A stretch of 64,000 bases of DNA. Source: Sipunculus nudus. Its lineage: Eukaryota; Annelida; Sipuncula; Golfingiida; Sipunculidae. This document shows, piece after piece, positions 11,177 through 21,234 of this stretch; position 1 is the stretch's first letter; each line of letters starts with the position of its first letter. The notes under the pieces are model-generated. The model worked only from the letters and a program-made list of their open reading frames with translations. It did not search any database and had not been told where the DNA came from. The stretch lies in NCBI GenBank assembly GCA_026874595.1, contig CM049306.1:97269642-97333641 (forward strand), read 5' to 3'. The position numbers were made by a program, and so were the translations under genes.

Positions 11177-12783
11177 CTGCAAAGGAAATAGTTCCAATTA
11201 TGCAATCCATTTGGTCCAATAAGGTGCTCAGTAAAGCCATGTTAGCCCCTGCAGTACGAAACATCCTCTGTTTTAAAGAATTCTCTGCACACTTAGCTAA
11301 ACCATTTGGGTTAATGATCATTCTCCTTGGGGCTTGGGCCAATGTGTTCAATAAGAACTTAACATAAACAGAGTTAGCTGAACCCATTTGTACTAATATA
11401 GTTATATTTAACACATTGCTTTCATCTACACTGACCAGTAATACTTAAATATCAACCAGCTGCTTGGGATGACTATGGGACAACAGAAAGTGTCTCATAC
11501 TGGATTTTAATTCACATATGAGAAAAAAAAATTTTTGCCCCCACATAAACAGCGATGAAACTCATATGTCTTTATTTAGATGCAAGGTATTTAACTTTTA
11601 AAAATGTTATGGTGACACAATATAGTTCTTCTCATACACATAAGGAATGCATATCTTTACCCAACCATACAACTCTTTTAATTTAAACAACTTCTGATCA
11701 CCTGCAATTTATATTTATGAAAATTTATATTTATACAACCCTGTGATCCACGATCTGTTAGATACACCATCTTTCTATGCCCAAATCTTTCATGGGAGTT
11801 TCGCAATATGGGTTATATACGCATTGAAGTCAAGCATATAGAAACTAAACAGTCACAGAGTGTTATATTATACAAAATACTGCAAATGTCATAATACATT
11901 AGGTAGGAAAAATTACATGTGTGTATAATTAACAATGGATCATTTTGGTAGCAGCCCAGTAAATCATGATATATATGTTTACAATCCTGGCACTGGGTAT
12001 TATCCATGGTACAAATCTAATGGAAATGCTTCTCTTACAAACTGTGGCCTGTCATTGGGTCATATTGTATATAATCACTCTATGTTTACTGGGGTAAGAC
12101 CATTATATGTCACAAGGGCTGTAAGAGGCTTTACAAGTGTAGGTGGTCAGTTATTACTAGAGAAATAAACAGGACAAAACAATGCGCAATGTGATCTCAT
12201 TCCTCAATAACACAGACCAAGTAGGTTAAATGAGATAGAGTGTTAACTCTGTGGTGCCCTGCCAGCCCTCAGATTCCAATGGATTGCTAAGTGAAATTAA
12301 GACATGATAAGCCCAATAACATATTTCTGTAACTATGAAAGGTTACACAAGCAGCATATGCACTGATAGTGATCCAACCTTCTTGCAGAATGTTCCTGAT
12401 TTGTGTAAAGGCAGGTGCTGTCTGTCACTGTGCAGACATTTTGTGCTGCTTGAAATTAGGTGGATCTGATTAAGTTAGGTAAAAAATGTTTCAAATATTC
12501 AGGTCAATTTTAGGATGCTTGCAGACACTTGCATGACTATCTGCCACAATATATACAGTGGAACCTCTCCTTACAGGCACCTCTGTAATAAGGGCACCTC
12601 CTATCCCATGGATAAAACCTTGCTATTTATGGCTGAGTCAACACTCAGCAACATATCTTCTTTAATGATATTAAGAGTTATAGACATTCAACTGGTAATA
12701 CATTATATATCTTCAAGACTACAAAGGCCAAATTTGTGGTAGGTAGGGGGTCAGTGACCACTACAGAAATAAATAGTACAAAC
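11177..12783. other. Intron, no gene; possible MITE end at 12553
   Basis: AT-rich unique intron sequence. At 12553 the sequence CAGTGGAACCTC, preceded by TA, resembles the start of pogo/mariner-type MITEs, and GGTCAGTGACCACTAC at 12751-12766 could be an eroded partner end. The arms match poorly, so I do not call an element. Nothing else was recognised. Confidence 0.45.
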
Positions 12784-12910
12784 CTATGAACAATGTGGTG
12801 GTGGCAGAGTGAATGGAGCCTTTGTTCAGTACACTCATTATCTTGACCACAAACTCCTGTGGGACTGTCTTTGTGTACGGCAAGATGTCATCCCTGATCA
12901 GGTGAATGAC
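12784..12910 (-). CDS. MON2: MON2 exon (window exon 8)
   Basis: Residues 447-488 plus the first base of codon 489. The acceptor is ttctactacag. The donor (CATAG|gtttgtac) is weaker than the others in the gene but retains GT. The exon reads VIHLIRDDILPYTKTVPQEF, then VVKIMSVLNKGSIHS, matching the MON2 motif L-I-x-x-[DE]-I-L-P-Y and ML-N-K-GSIHS. It enters in phase 0 and leaves in phase 1, as the next exon requires. Confidence 0.96.
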
Positions 12911-14708
12911 CTGTAGTAGAAATTAACAGAAATATATAGCATTACTATTATCATGTTATTAAATACAGTAAAAATGTACCACATAATGACATTTTTCAGA
13001 GTAAATACAACAGATAAAGTTAGTGGGATGGATATTTTTAAATTAAAATACGCCCAGGCCTTGACAAAAAACAATGCTGCAAATAGAGTTGGTCATGTTC
13101 TATGAGAGGTCAGCAAGACATATTTCACTGTAATATCTTTTCATTGAATGTACTTTCTTTCCTCTTACATAAAGGGCAGTTTGAAAAAACAATTTAAATT
13201 TTGATAGATTTCCTCCAAGATGACAATTAATTTCACATAGAGGCATTACATAATGGCTGCTCCTGGCGAAAGCTATTGCCAATTTTTGCTTGGTTACTGT
13301 GATTGTTTGGATCATAAGCCATATCAAAGTTTTGATTGAACTCACTTATGGACTTAAAAACTAAAGCATACAAAATGAAAGATATGATAACATATGTCAT
13401 AAGAATTTTCCTCTGTTCTAGCTGTCTTCTTTTTGAATATTCATTCTGACCTTTAGTTCAAGTAAATGTTACAGAGTGCAATTTCCTTATCATGTTTATA
13501 TACTCCTAGCTAGTTGGTGGTATAATAGATCAGGTGCTGCACTAGCTGCAACACTATGATACATTTGCATCCCTTTGGGATCATTATCTCAGCCCCTTGC
13601 CAAGATCTATACCACAAGAGAGTACTTTCTTCACAAAGGAGGAAAATATTTCTAGTCACAGGTAGCAGGCAAATGTAAAATTAATAACTTTTTGTCACCT
13701 TTTGTGATTGTCACCTTTAATGTTTCTGTCACCTTTTATGGCTGACAAAGCAGGAAGCAAAGCTACAGGAATGAACAGGCTGAGAAGACCATAAGGAACA
13801 AGAGCACTGCAGAGTTCAAAGTATGGCTGTCATATTTCTTGTGACCTCTGACCTCATTAATATTCCTTTTGCAGAGAATTTGTTTCAGGAGAGAATATCT
13901 ATAGGTAAAATTCATAATGAGTTTCATGAATATTGATTAGAATTTTGGTAAGTCATTGTAGTGCCACCAAAGTCTAGTGACCTCATTAAATACGCAAGGA
14001 TTTTGCCAGGAATCCAACTTAGGTGATATATTATAATATTTGATATTTCTGTTGACTTTCATTAAAATGCATCACATTCTTGGCAAGTTATTGTGGCGTC
14101 ACCAGAAGATATTGCCTATAATCTTCCTCAGGTGAGATAATCTAACGGTTAGCAGTTATGGTGAGTTCCATGATATCAATCAAAGCCCTGGTAAGATATC
14201 TTGGCAAAACTAAGAGTTAACATAGGATGGAATGACAAATGAACAGACCATGGGTGTACCATAATAAGTCTCATCTAAGACAGGAATACAAAATGTGTTA
14301 AGTCAGATGAGACTGATATTCTAAGAGAATTCACTCTATAAACCTACTACCTTCAACTTTACCTATCTGTACCGGGAAAGATCAGTTAAAAGTTGAGTAA
14401 GTTGGCCAGCATGCCTATCTGATGTTTATCAGGCCAGCACTGCCAGTGGCATCACAACACAATTGTGATGCAATACAAAATTATCTCTGGCCTTATCAAA
14501 TATGTAAGTGAATATGCAGATATGCTTTGTTAAAATGCATTATAAATTGTCAGTCAGTGCAACAAAGCATAATACTGGAACTGAAACATAGTGGATGTAC
14601 CAGTGATTCTGGGTAATTACAAAATGTACAAATTCAAATGACCATTTTCTAGCTGGATGGCAATTATGATTGCAGGTGAGTTTTAAAATTTAATACCTTT
14701 TTTATGTA
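12911..14708. other. Intron, no recognised element
   Basis: Unique AT-rich sequence. Around 13690-14230 short phrases such as GTCACCTTT and GGTGGCGTCACC-like pieces recur loosely (GTTATTGTGGCGTCACCAGAAG near 14089), which suggests a very old copy of one of the palindrome-bearing repeats. No ORF with splice context or domain was seen. Confidence 0.4.
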
Positions 14709-15194
14709 CACTGGTACCCTAGAATTATGACCACCTGGGCGGCTGACCAAAGTTATCTAGATCAAGTATTTGGGACCAAGAAAAGAGGTCATAATTATGG
14801 GTTGGTCACATGTGTTGGTGCTCAGCTGAAGTTGACCTTGAAGGTAAAAATCTAAATAATATCATATGGAGATAAAGTCTAAGAGTAAAAGGTAATATAG
14901 GCCATGGCTTGTTGACATGATTGGTTTGTATTGATGTGTAAGAAATTGTTGCAAATAATATTTTGTGACCAAAACATGCAATTCCTAATGATAAAATTGA
15001 AGCATGTGATCAGTTTGTGAACATAAGATGAATATCATTACCATGATCATTGGTTGACTTTTTGATAAATTGTTGACAGTCCAGTAGTTCACACATTTGT
15101 TAAATAGGATCTATTTTTTATAATAAATATTATTAGATATATGTATTTTTTTTTGGTCACAACTGTGGGGTGGTTGCAAGTTGAGGTTTCGCTG
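14709..15194. mobile_element. MITE with ~42-bp imperfect terminal inverted repeats
   Basis: The segment is flanked by TA at both ends (14707-14708 and 15195-15196). The left end reads CACTGGTACC...ACCACC...TGACC. The reverse complement of the right end reads CAGCGAAACC...ACCACC...TGACC, alignable over about 42 bp. The left arm also has AATTATGACC, paired with GGTCATAATT about 70 bp inside. TA flanks and CAGNGG-like ends fit a non-autonomous pogo or mariner-type element. No transposase is encoded in its 486 bp. Confidence 0.5.
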
Positions 15195-15333
15195 TACATC
15201 CTTTTAAAATAATAGAATTCTACCTTTAAAGATAGCTTTGAAAGTTTTATCACAAACTGCTTCTCTCAGACCAAAGAAGTATTCTTGGAATGAAAACTCT
15301 CCCTATTATCTGGGCAGCATTTTTATGTAAAAT

Positions 15334-15365
15334 GGGGGTGGGGGTGGGGGGGGGGGGGTGGGGGG
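15334..15365 (+). repeat. Poly-G tract beside a splice donor
   Basis: A nearly pure G run interrupted by four T (32 nt). On the MON2 transcript it is a C-run beginning about 40 nt after the donor of the exon at 15406. The DNA could form a G-quadruplex or i-motif. It is probably a microsatellite and may be unstable. Confidence 0.8.
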
Positions 15366-15405
15366 TTGATTATGAGTTACTTTTAGAGACTTCAGCTGGT
15401 CTTAC

Positions 15406-15466
15406 CTTGCAGTCTATTGCTTCATCACGCTGATAATCTTCTGCTGACAGCGTGGAGGGTGCAGTG
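15406..15466 (-). CDS. MON2: MON2 exon (window exon 7)
   Basis: A 61-nt exon for residues 426-446. It completes a split His and reads TAPSTLSAEDYQRDEAIDCK. It corresponds to the PP-x-NLS-x-x-EFQR-x-E-x-ID segment of vertebrate MON2. The acceptor is catttcag and the donor TGCAAG|gtaagacc, phase 2 in and phase 0 out. Although short, both neighbours join it in frame and the homology is clear. Confidence 0.93.
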
Positions 15467-15643
15467 CTGAAATGACATAATGTACACATTATTAAGCCTT
15501 GTGAATCCCGTTTTACAATTTTTAAAATACTCATTAAAAATATAAACATAGCACTGTGGATGAATGTGGTACAAGTAGGAAGCTTGGAAGCTGAAAAATC
15601 TTGATTTGTAAAGTTGCATGGTACAGCCACCAGGTCCTGTGTG

Positions 15644-15790
15644 TGTCATGGTGCACATATATAGGCGTTTAAACTTCCTTGCCAAAGGAGCTGGCTTTTC
15701 TTGGGAAGCAGTTAGAACGCCCGACTCCTGTGCTTGCCATGCAGGTTAGATTACACGATCGGCCGATCAGTCATTTCTCACCCTATGACA
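15644..15790 (+). repeat. TRIM 5' LTR
   Basis: 147 bp, TG...CA with a short TGTCA/TGACA inverted terminus. At the positions of the internal promoter boxes of the other LTR it has TTGGGAAGCAG and GGTTAGATTAC, which have lost several consensus bases, so this copy is the more decayed for that feature. Confidence 0.8.
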
Positions 15791-15792
15791 TT

Positions 15793-15810
15793 TGGCGCCC
15801 AATGTGTGAC
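15793..15810 (+). other. TRIM primer binding site (tRNA-Lys)
   Basis: TGGCGCCCAATGTGTGAC lies two bases inside the 5' LTR. It differs at three positions from the complement of the last 18 bases of animal tRNA-Lys(CTT) including CCA. Position and sequence both fit first-strand priming. Confidence 0.75.
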
Positions 15811-15884
15811 TTGGGAGTGGTGGTTTGTGTTCACAGATGTGACCCCCGGGATGTTTACCCTGCGTTCTGAGGACAAAACATCCT

Positions 15885-15899
15885 CAGGGAGGGGGTGAG
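15885..15899 (+). other. TRIM polypurine tract
   Basis: CAGGGAGGGGGTGAG directly abuts the TGTCA start of the 3' LTR. One T interrupts the purines, as is common in old copies. It is the expected plus-strand priming site. Confidence 0.6.
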
Positions 15900-16046
15900 T
15901 GTCATGGTGAACATATATAAGCATTCCAACTTCCTTGCCAAAGAAGCTTGCTTTTCTGGCAAAGCGGAGAGAATGTCGGCCTCCTGTGCTTGCGGTGCTG
16001 GTTTGATTCCACGATTGGCCCATCAGTCATTTCTCACCCTGTGACA
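15900..16046 (+). repeat. TRIM 3' LTR with tRNA-like pol III promoter
   Basis: 147 bp, same ends as the 5' LTR. It contains TGGCAAAGCGG (15957-15967), a full match to the tRNA A-box consensus TRGCNNAGYGG, and GGTTTGATTCC (16000-16010), one base off the B-box GGTTCRANNCC. Their start-to-start spacing is 43 nt, as in a tRNA gene. The LTR therefore looks partly tRNA-derived. Confidence 0.7.
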
Positions 16047-16309
16047 TGTGCTATTTTACGTTTTGCACAACTGGGGAATCTGTAATTTATTAATAGCCAT
16101 GGACATTAATCCATTACTTGTCCAATGGTCTGTGTTACAGCAATGTCTAATATCTAAACCCATGACATTTTCTCTATAAATTAAAGAAAAGGAAAACTAT
16201 ATTTATTTCTACTGTTAAATAAAACACTTCCATGACTGATAAACATACGAGGTTCCAGGACACTAGATGGAAGCATGGCTGAGAAAATGATGTGCCTGCT
16301 GTCATTTGA

Positions 16310-16670
16310 TTATCTCAAAAATAGAGAACAAAATAAGTGAACATTAGAAAAAATACAGGTGGTGCCACCAGTCTTATGAAGATTATGAAACTGTCCATGA
16401 ACAATTTATAAGGCAAGAATCAGGGCAATCATTGCATTAATTATTGAAAAACTGGAGCCTTTGTTTCACATTTTCAAGTATCCTGGGGTGTACAAACAAG
16501 CCCAGGAACACAGATAATATGTTTAAGGACCTCCCAGGATATTCAGTTAGACATTTTTTATGTCCAACTGTTATGCTTTGTGCCCTGCTAACAAACAGCT
16601 AGATGGACAGAAGGACGCCTGGCAAAGGGTGAACACGATAGCTCAGCATGACTGATAGTCAGCTGAACTA
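16310..16670 (+). repeat. F1-related relic with terminal hairpin
   Basis: A single diverged 335-bp-type unit (AAAAATAGAGAACAAAAT, then ACAGGTGGTGCCACCAGTCT at 16358-16377) runs into a short GATGGACAGAAGGACG tract. It ends in the hairpin TAGCTCAG...CTGAACTA at 16639-16670, with inner arms TGACT/AGTCA intact. It is probably a short F1 copy whose core has been reduced to one unit. Confidence 0.65.
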
Positions 16671-17014
16671 ATAAGAATACATACAAAATAAATCTACCTA
16701 TCAAGGGGGCACATGCTGGTTTTATAGACAAATCAAAATTAAAATATTGATGCAATATGACTGCAAGCATTAAATATACAGAGGCCATCTTCTGTTGATA
16801 ACATCATGGCCACAGATATGGGCAGACAATGTAAGATACACATACAAGTTCATAGGTTCATAAGTTTTTTTGTTGGCGCAGCAGTGCAATCACTGTACAC
16901 TAAGAAAATCAAGTTGTGTTATCCCTTGGAGGCTGGAGCTCGCACTGTTACATCTCAAGCTCAGGGTGAACCAGCCATCAATTTTCCATGGTAACAAGTG
17001 CAAGATGTAATCAT

Positions 17015-17245
17015 GACATAGTCGCCAGCATTTGCCAAGAACCGTGACCTTGACCTTGGACCGATCATGGCCAAAAAGAATAGGCTTGGACAGTTACCGA
17101 TTTTACACTTTTCCTGTAAGTTTCAGATCAATTGCTGCAAAACTGCGACCTGTAGAGTGCGGACAAACAGACCCACAAACAAACAGACACTACAATTAGC
17201 CTATAGTCACCAGACCTAGGCTGGCGACTATAATAAGTGTGTGAG
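17015..17245 (+). repeat. Short element ending in ACAAACAGAC tract and hairpin
   Basis: Starts near TAGTCGCCAGCATTTGCC and has TGACCTTGACCTTGGACC and CAAACAGAC...AAACAAACAGACACT. It ends in TATAGTCACCAG-ACCTAGG-CTGGCGACTATA, a 12-bp stem with one G-T-type mismatch. Start (TAGTCGCCAG) and end (CTGGCGACTA) are exact inverted repeats. The design resembles F1, but the sequence is unrelated. Confidence 0.6.
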
Positions 17246-17881
17246 ATAAACATTTTTTCACATTTCACAAACTCCACAACAAACAATGATGATAGGTATA
17301 ATGACTCATCTTATCATCAGAACTGGTAGGTCATCACACCAGCATGCTACCTACTTTCTCTGCTCTGATAAAGCACTGTTTTTACCTGGCACACATAGAT
17401 TTGATGTGTGAACCTGACAACCTTCTCAGGAGAAAATACCGAACTCAGAACACCCAATCTTCCAATCTAAGTATTATATTTCACTAAAATTTTATTTAAC
17501 TGGCATTTGAACACATATTTCAACAGCTACACCTTGCATATGACTAAATATTACTGAATACAGCTGTTTTCTCGAAAGGTCTGCAACTTTTATAATAAAG
17601 AATATTTCCACCATGTCTGTTTCTCTATTTGTTTGATTGTCAGTTGTTTGCAGTGCAAAATATATCTAAAAAAGCTATGGATTGGTTTCAATGATTTTTT
17701 GGGGCATGTGCACCTTAAAGATATGAAGCTAAATTTAGACTGGTCCCACTATGGATACAGTGTCATGCTATCTATTAACTTGTACATCTTTCCCATGGTA
17801 AGGCACTACCACTGATATCTGGTGGAGAAATTCCACACTGTATAGTTTCTAGTGGTAGGAATCGGTTGTTAAATCATATTA
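17246..17881. other. Intron, nothing recognised
   Basis: Unique AT-rich intron sequence. The 60-codon plus-strand ORF near 17633 has no recognisable domain and no matching splice sites. Confidence 0.4.
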
Positions 17882-18770
17882 AACTAGATATTTCTTGGCA
17901 CCGCAGGTGCCATAGTATCCCCAGATAATTAATCCCCCCCCTTTAAGAATAGGCCCCCCATCTTCAGCAACAATTAATATTGGACCACTCTCATAGAAAA
18001 AGTCACTCTCATTGAAAAGGTCATGACCCCAATTTCAATATACATCACCCCTAACCCATGTCTATGTATATGCATAATATGAAAGATATCTGTCCATTAG
18101 TTTTTGACTTATAATGCTCACAGTACTGTAAAGTGGCAATGATGGGGTATTAAACGGCACAAAAACAAGTAAAAGAATAACAGGTGTCGCTACCTGTTTC
18201 CAGTACATGACAACACTATCCAAGATCTTCGATCAAGTTGATTTTTGGACCATTCCATGCATCCCTTATTGAAATATTAATGATTTTGTGTAATTTTCAC
18301 CATATATGGCAATATTCAAGGTCAAGGCCACTCTCATAGGAAAGGTTATGACCCCAATTTATATATACATCATCCCATAACCCATGTCTATGTATATGCA
18401 TAATATGAAAAATCTGTCCATTTGTTTTTGACTTATAATGCTCACAGTACTGTTAAGTGGCAATGATTGGGGTATTAAACGTCACGAAAACAAGTAAAAG
18501 AATAACAGGTGGCGCCATCAGTATCCGGTACATGACAATACTATCCAAGATCTTTGGTCAAGTTGATTTTTGGACCAATCCATGCATCCCTTATTGAGAT
18601 ATTAATGATTTTGTGTGATTTTCACCATATATGGTACTATTCAAGGTCAAAGCCACTCTCATAGGAAAGGTCATGACCATATTTTTTGAGTTTTCGCGCC
18701 AACAAGATTTATATGCGGCGGCGGGACTGGTATGAAAACATAGTGTCCCCCGACTTTGTTTTGGGATACA
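17882..18770 (+). mobile_element. F5 element, copy 1
   Basis: The head reads AACTAGATATTTC and the hairpin TGGCACC-GCA-GGTGCCA, then CATAGTATCCCC. Two core units of about 329 bp follow, with landmarks AGGTGTCGCTACCTGTTTCC near 18181 and AGGTGGCGCCATCAG near 18510. Each has CCACTCTCATAG, AAGGTCATGACC and TATGTATATGCATAATATGAAAG. The tail has GCGGCGGCGGG, then CATAGTGTCCCCCGACTTTG and TTTTGGGA. CATAGTRTCCCC thus occurs near both ends. Copies 2 and 3 are at 45440-46190 and 62007-62815. No protein is encoded. Confidence 0.75.
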
Positions 18771-21167
18771 ATGATTGAAAGATAGAAAATCACTGATAAT
18801 GGATTTGTTTTAAATTATTTTATGTATCCTCTATGTTACCCTGAAATCTGCTGTGTAGAATTATACCTAAAATATTAACTGTATAAATTTTGTCTGACTT
18901 TTACATCATGTTGAAAATCAAGGTAATGGCAGGGTGGTTGTTACTTATGTTTCACAAGGTTAAGCCTTAATGCTGTTTGTGGTTTTGTGCCCTGTATTTC
19001 TTATATCTCTGACAGAATAAGAATATTTTATCAGGATAACATGAAGTCTTTTGATCTCCATACATAATTGCTTGTCACTGATTATGCAAAAATGCATTTG
19101 ATTTTATTGATCACTAGCTGATAAACCCAGTATACCGGGCTTTTTACCAGGGTTTGCGAGATATATTTACAGAGATATTGAATGTTGGCTCATTTTTTTT
19201 TATAAAAGTTAAAAGAAAATATAGATTTTTAGTGGGGTACTCTAGGAATACGATGTGTACAAATATTTTTTTACTGTTATTTTGTGGCGCTGTGCTTGTG
19301 GCAAAAATCACACCCCGGTATGTTTACCTTGAAGAACTGGTCAGTGATGGTTTACATAGCAAACTGGAATGAGACGCGAAGGCATACAGTGTTTCGTTGA
19401 TATTTGACTGGTTTCTATCGTTAGACGTATAAAGAATAGGTTGATGTGAGGAACACATGAAAGTTTAATTATATTTACGTTGCAAGGAAACTGTCCCTTA
19501 AGAAGGAAACAGAAATATGCATACATCGTAAGTAGCAGGAGCGGACCCAGCGGGACTCCATGCCGTGGGTTAGGATCCCATTTTCAGCAACCACAACCTT
19601 TTTCACATCGTATCAGACAAATTTTGAGGCCTGAAACCCCCGCCACCACCCCAGCCCTATTCCTGAAATTGGGACCTTGAAATAGGTTATGTCATTAATC
19701 CTCTTGGGCTGAACTCTCCATTTCATAAAGCAAGAAACATGTGTTTTTCACTTTTACTGACCACACACGTGGGTCAAATCCTTCATTGAAAGCAAGCGTT
19801 ATTCATATGAACAATAGTCCTTAGTGTTAGAGATTAAGTGACCACTATGAACGTGTTCAGGTAATTGCTGAAGGCATTTCAGCTGTGCTAGGTAGAATAA
19901 CGGAAAAATCACTCAAAATTATATGTATATTAAAAATTATTTATTTTCATATCGCCTATGTCACTGCGGGGATATACTGACCTATAAAATGATGTTTGGC
20001 ACAATGTTGTACACAACGCAGTTTTAGAGAACATTGCGAACAAACATGAACCAAATTCCTTTTATAAGTATTAGATGAAGGAAAAGGACCAATCATTGAT
20101 GTTAACCGTTAATTGACACACCTCAAATAGTTTCCTAATTATAATGACCGCTTAAAGTTATCATATAAACATCACAAACCACCAAACTTGTACTTAGATA
20201 TATTTGATAAAATATCATGAATTAGAGCTGATAGAACACTCTAATTAGGCACAATGAATGAATTTATGTAATAGAACTGCATATATATTGTTAAAGAGCT
20301 TTTTTGACAGTGTTTCAAGGTCCATACTTAAATCAGATTACAAAATTCCTTGACATTTCCAGGATTTAATTTGCATTTTCCAGGAAAAAATATTTAACAT
20401 GATAGAGTGGTAAATTTAACAATTTCAGGCAATTTTTTATCATTGCAAATTGTAACTCTTCTTGTACAACTGTGACAAAAGAGACAGGAATACAAGATGA
20501 TACTCCATCAACAAGAGTTACTGGTAGGTTAAAAACAAAGACATGATCACGCAAAATTAAAAATTTGGAAGAATGACAATACAGGAGATAGCAGATCCAC
20601 TGAAAAAAAAAACAAACATTTTTGGTTTGCTTACTTTTACCTAATTAATACATATTCAACTATGGTCATACCAGATTCCAAGAACACTTTCACTAAATTA
20701 TAGGACACATGCTCAAAAATGGTTTTTCCAGGATTATATTATGGAATGGTCATTTTCTAGGAAATCAAGGATGTGTATGAATACTGAAATTGGGCCATAT
20801 CTGGATAAAGTGTATAATCCCTGAAATTAGGCCAAATCTGGATATTGTATGTTCTTGACAGACTGTAGGTTATGAACTTGAAATTATGTCCATGGGACTG
20901 AACATGTGGCCTGTTTTGTCATAGTGTCTTTTTACAACAAGTGCCCATTAATACAGGTTAAATTTTAATCAATACCTATACAGCGTGCATTAATTAAAAA
21001 AAAAAATACTGAATTGACTCTTTTTCAAAATCATTGATAATCATTTTGGGAGGATATGTGTTTAAAATAGACGAATTCCCGTGGGTTATCTGGCCTGGAA
21101 TAGATCACAAAGAAGGGGAAAATCACAAGCTACACAAGAAATGATAATTTGACAAAAATCTACTCAC
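18771..21167. other. Intron, no gene recognised
   Basis: Mostly unique AT-rich sequence. Near 19108-19145 CACTAGCTGATAAACCCAGT and ATACCGGGC resembles repeat-end phrases seen in animal genomes, but I could not delimit an element. 19600-19640 is locally C-rich. No domain-bearing ORF was found. Confidence 0.4.
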
Positions 21168-21234
21168 TGATGAGGGAAGAGGAAGTCCTCAAGAGCAGCG
21201 CCAAGTTCATTCCACATGCCTTTGAACGATGAAC
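21168..21234 (-). CDS. MON2: MON2 exon (window exon 6)
   Basis: A 67-nt exon for residues 404-425 and part of 426. With the G carried over it reads GSSFKGMWNELGAALEDFLF, then PH. This matches the FDSMWPELANTFEDFLF segment of vertebrate MON2. The acceptor is ttccttttgaag and the donor CATCA|gtgagtag. Phase 1 in and phase 2 out, both matched by the neighbours. Confidence 0.94.

Larger units (their letters stand above)
15644..16046 (+). mobile_element. TRIM-type LTR retrotransposon, 403 bp
   Basis: Two 147-bp direct repeats (15644-15790 and 15900-16046) both start TGTCATGGTG and end TGACA. Hand alignment without gaps gives 25 differences (about 83 percent identity). The 109-bp interior starts, two bases in, with TGGCGCCCAATGTGTGAC (15793-15810), a primer binding site matching 15 of 18 bases of the complement of the tRNA-Lys(CTT) 3' end. 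It ends in a purine tract AGGGAGGGGGTGAG before the second LTR. TGTG flanks both sides (15640-15643 and 16047-16050) as a 4-bp target duplication. There is no gag or pol, so it is a terminal-repeat retrotransposon in miniature. It lies in the MON2 intron upstream of the exon at 15406. Confidence 0.82.

Noticed and set aside
10948-11367. 139-codon plus-strand ORF
   Set aside because: It is antisense to the MON2 exon at 10972-11176, which has clear protein homology; a shadow ORF.
12553-12766. Possible MITE starting CAGTGGAACCTC
   Set aside because: The left end looks right, but no convincing inverted partner end or TA flank could be placed on the right.
15950-16020. A functional tRNA gene
   Set aside because: A- and B-boxes are present, but the two arms do not form a full acceptor stem and the sequence is embedded in a repeated LTR; treated as tRNA-derived promoter sequence.
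19108-19145. CTAGCTGATAAACCC...CCGGGC as the end of a retroelement
   Set aside because: The phrase is suggestive, but I could not find the other end, a duplication or any reverse-transcriptase remnant nearby.
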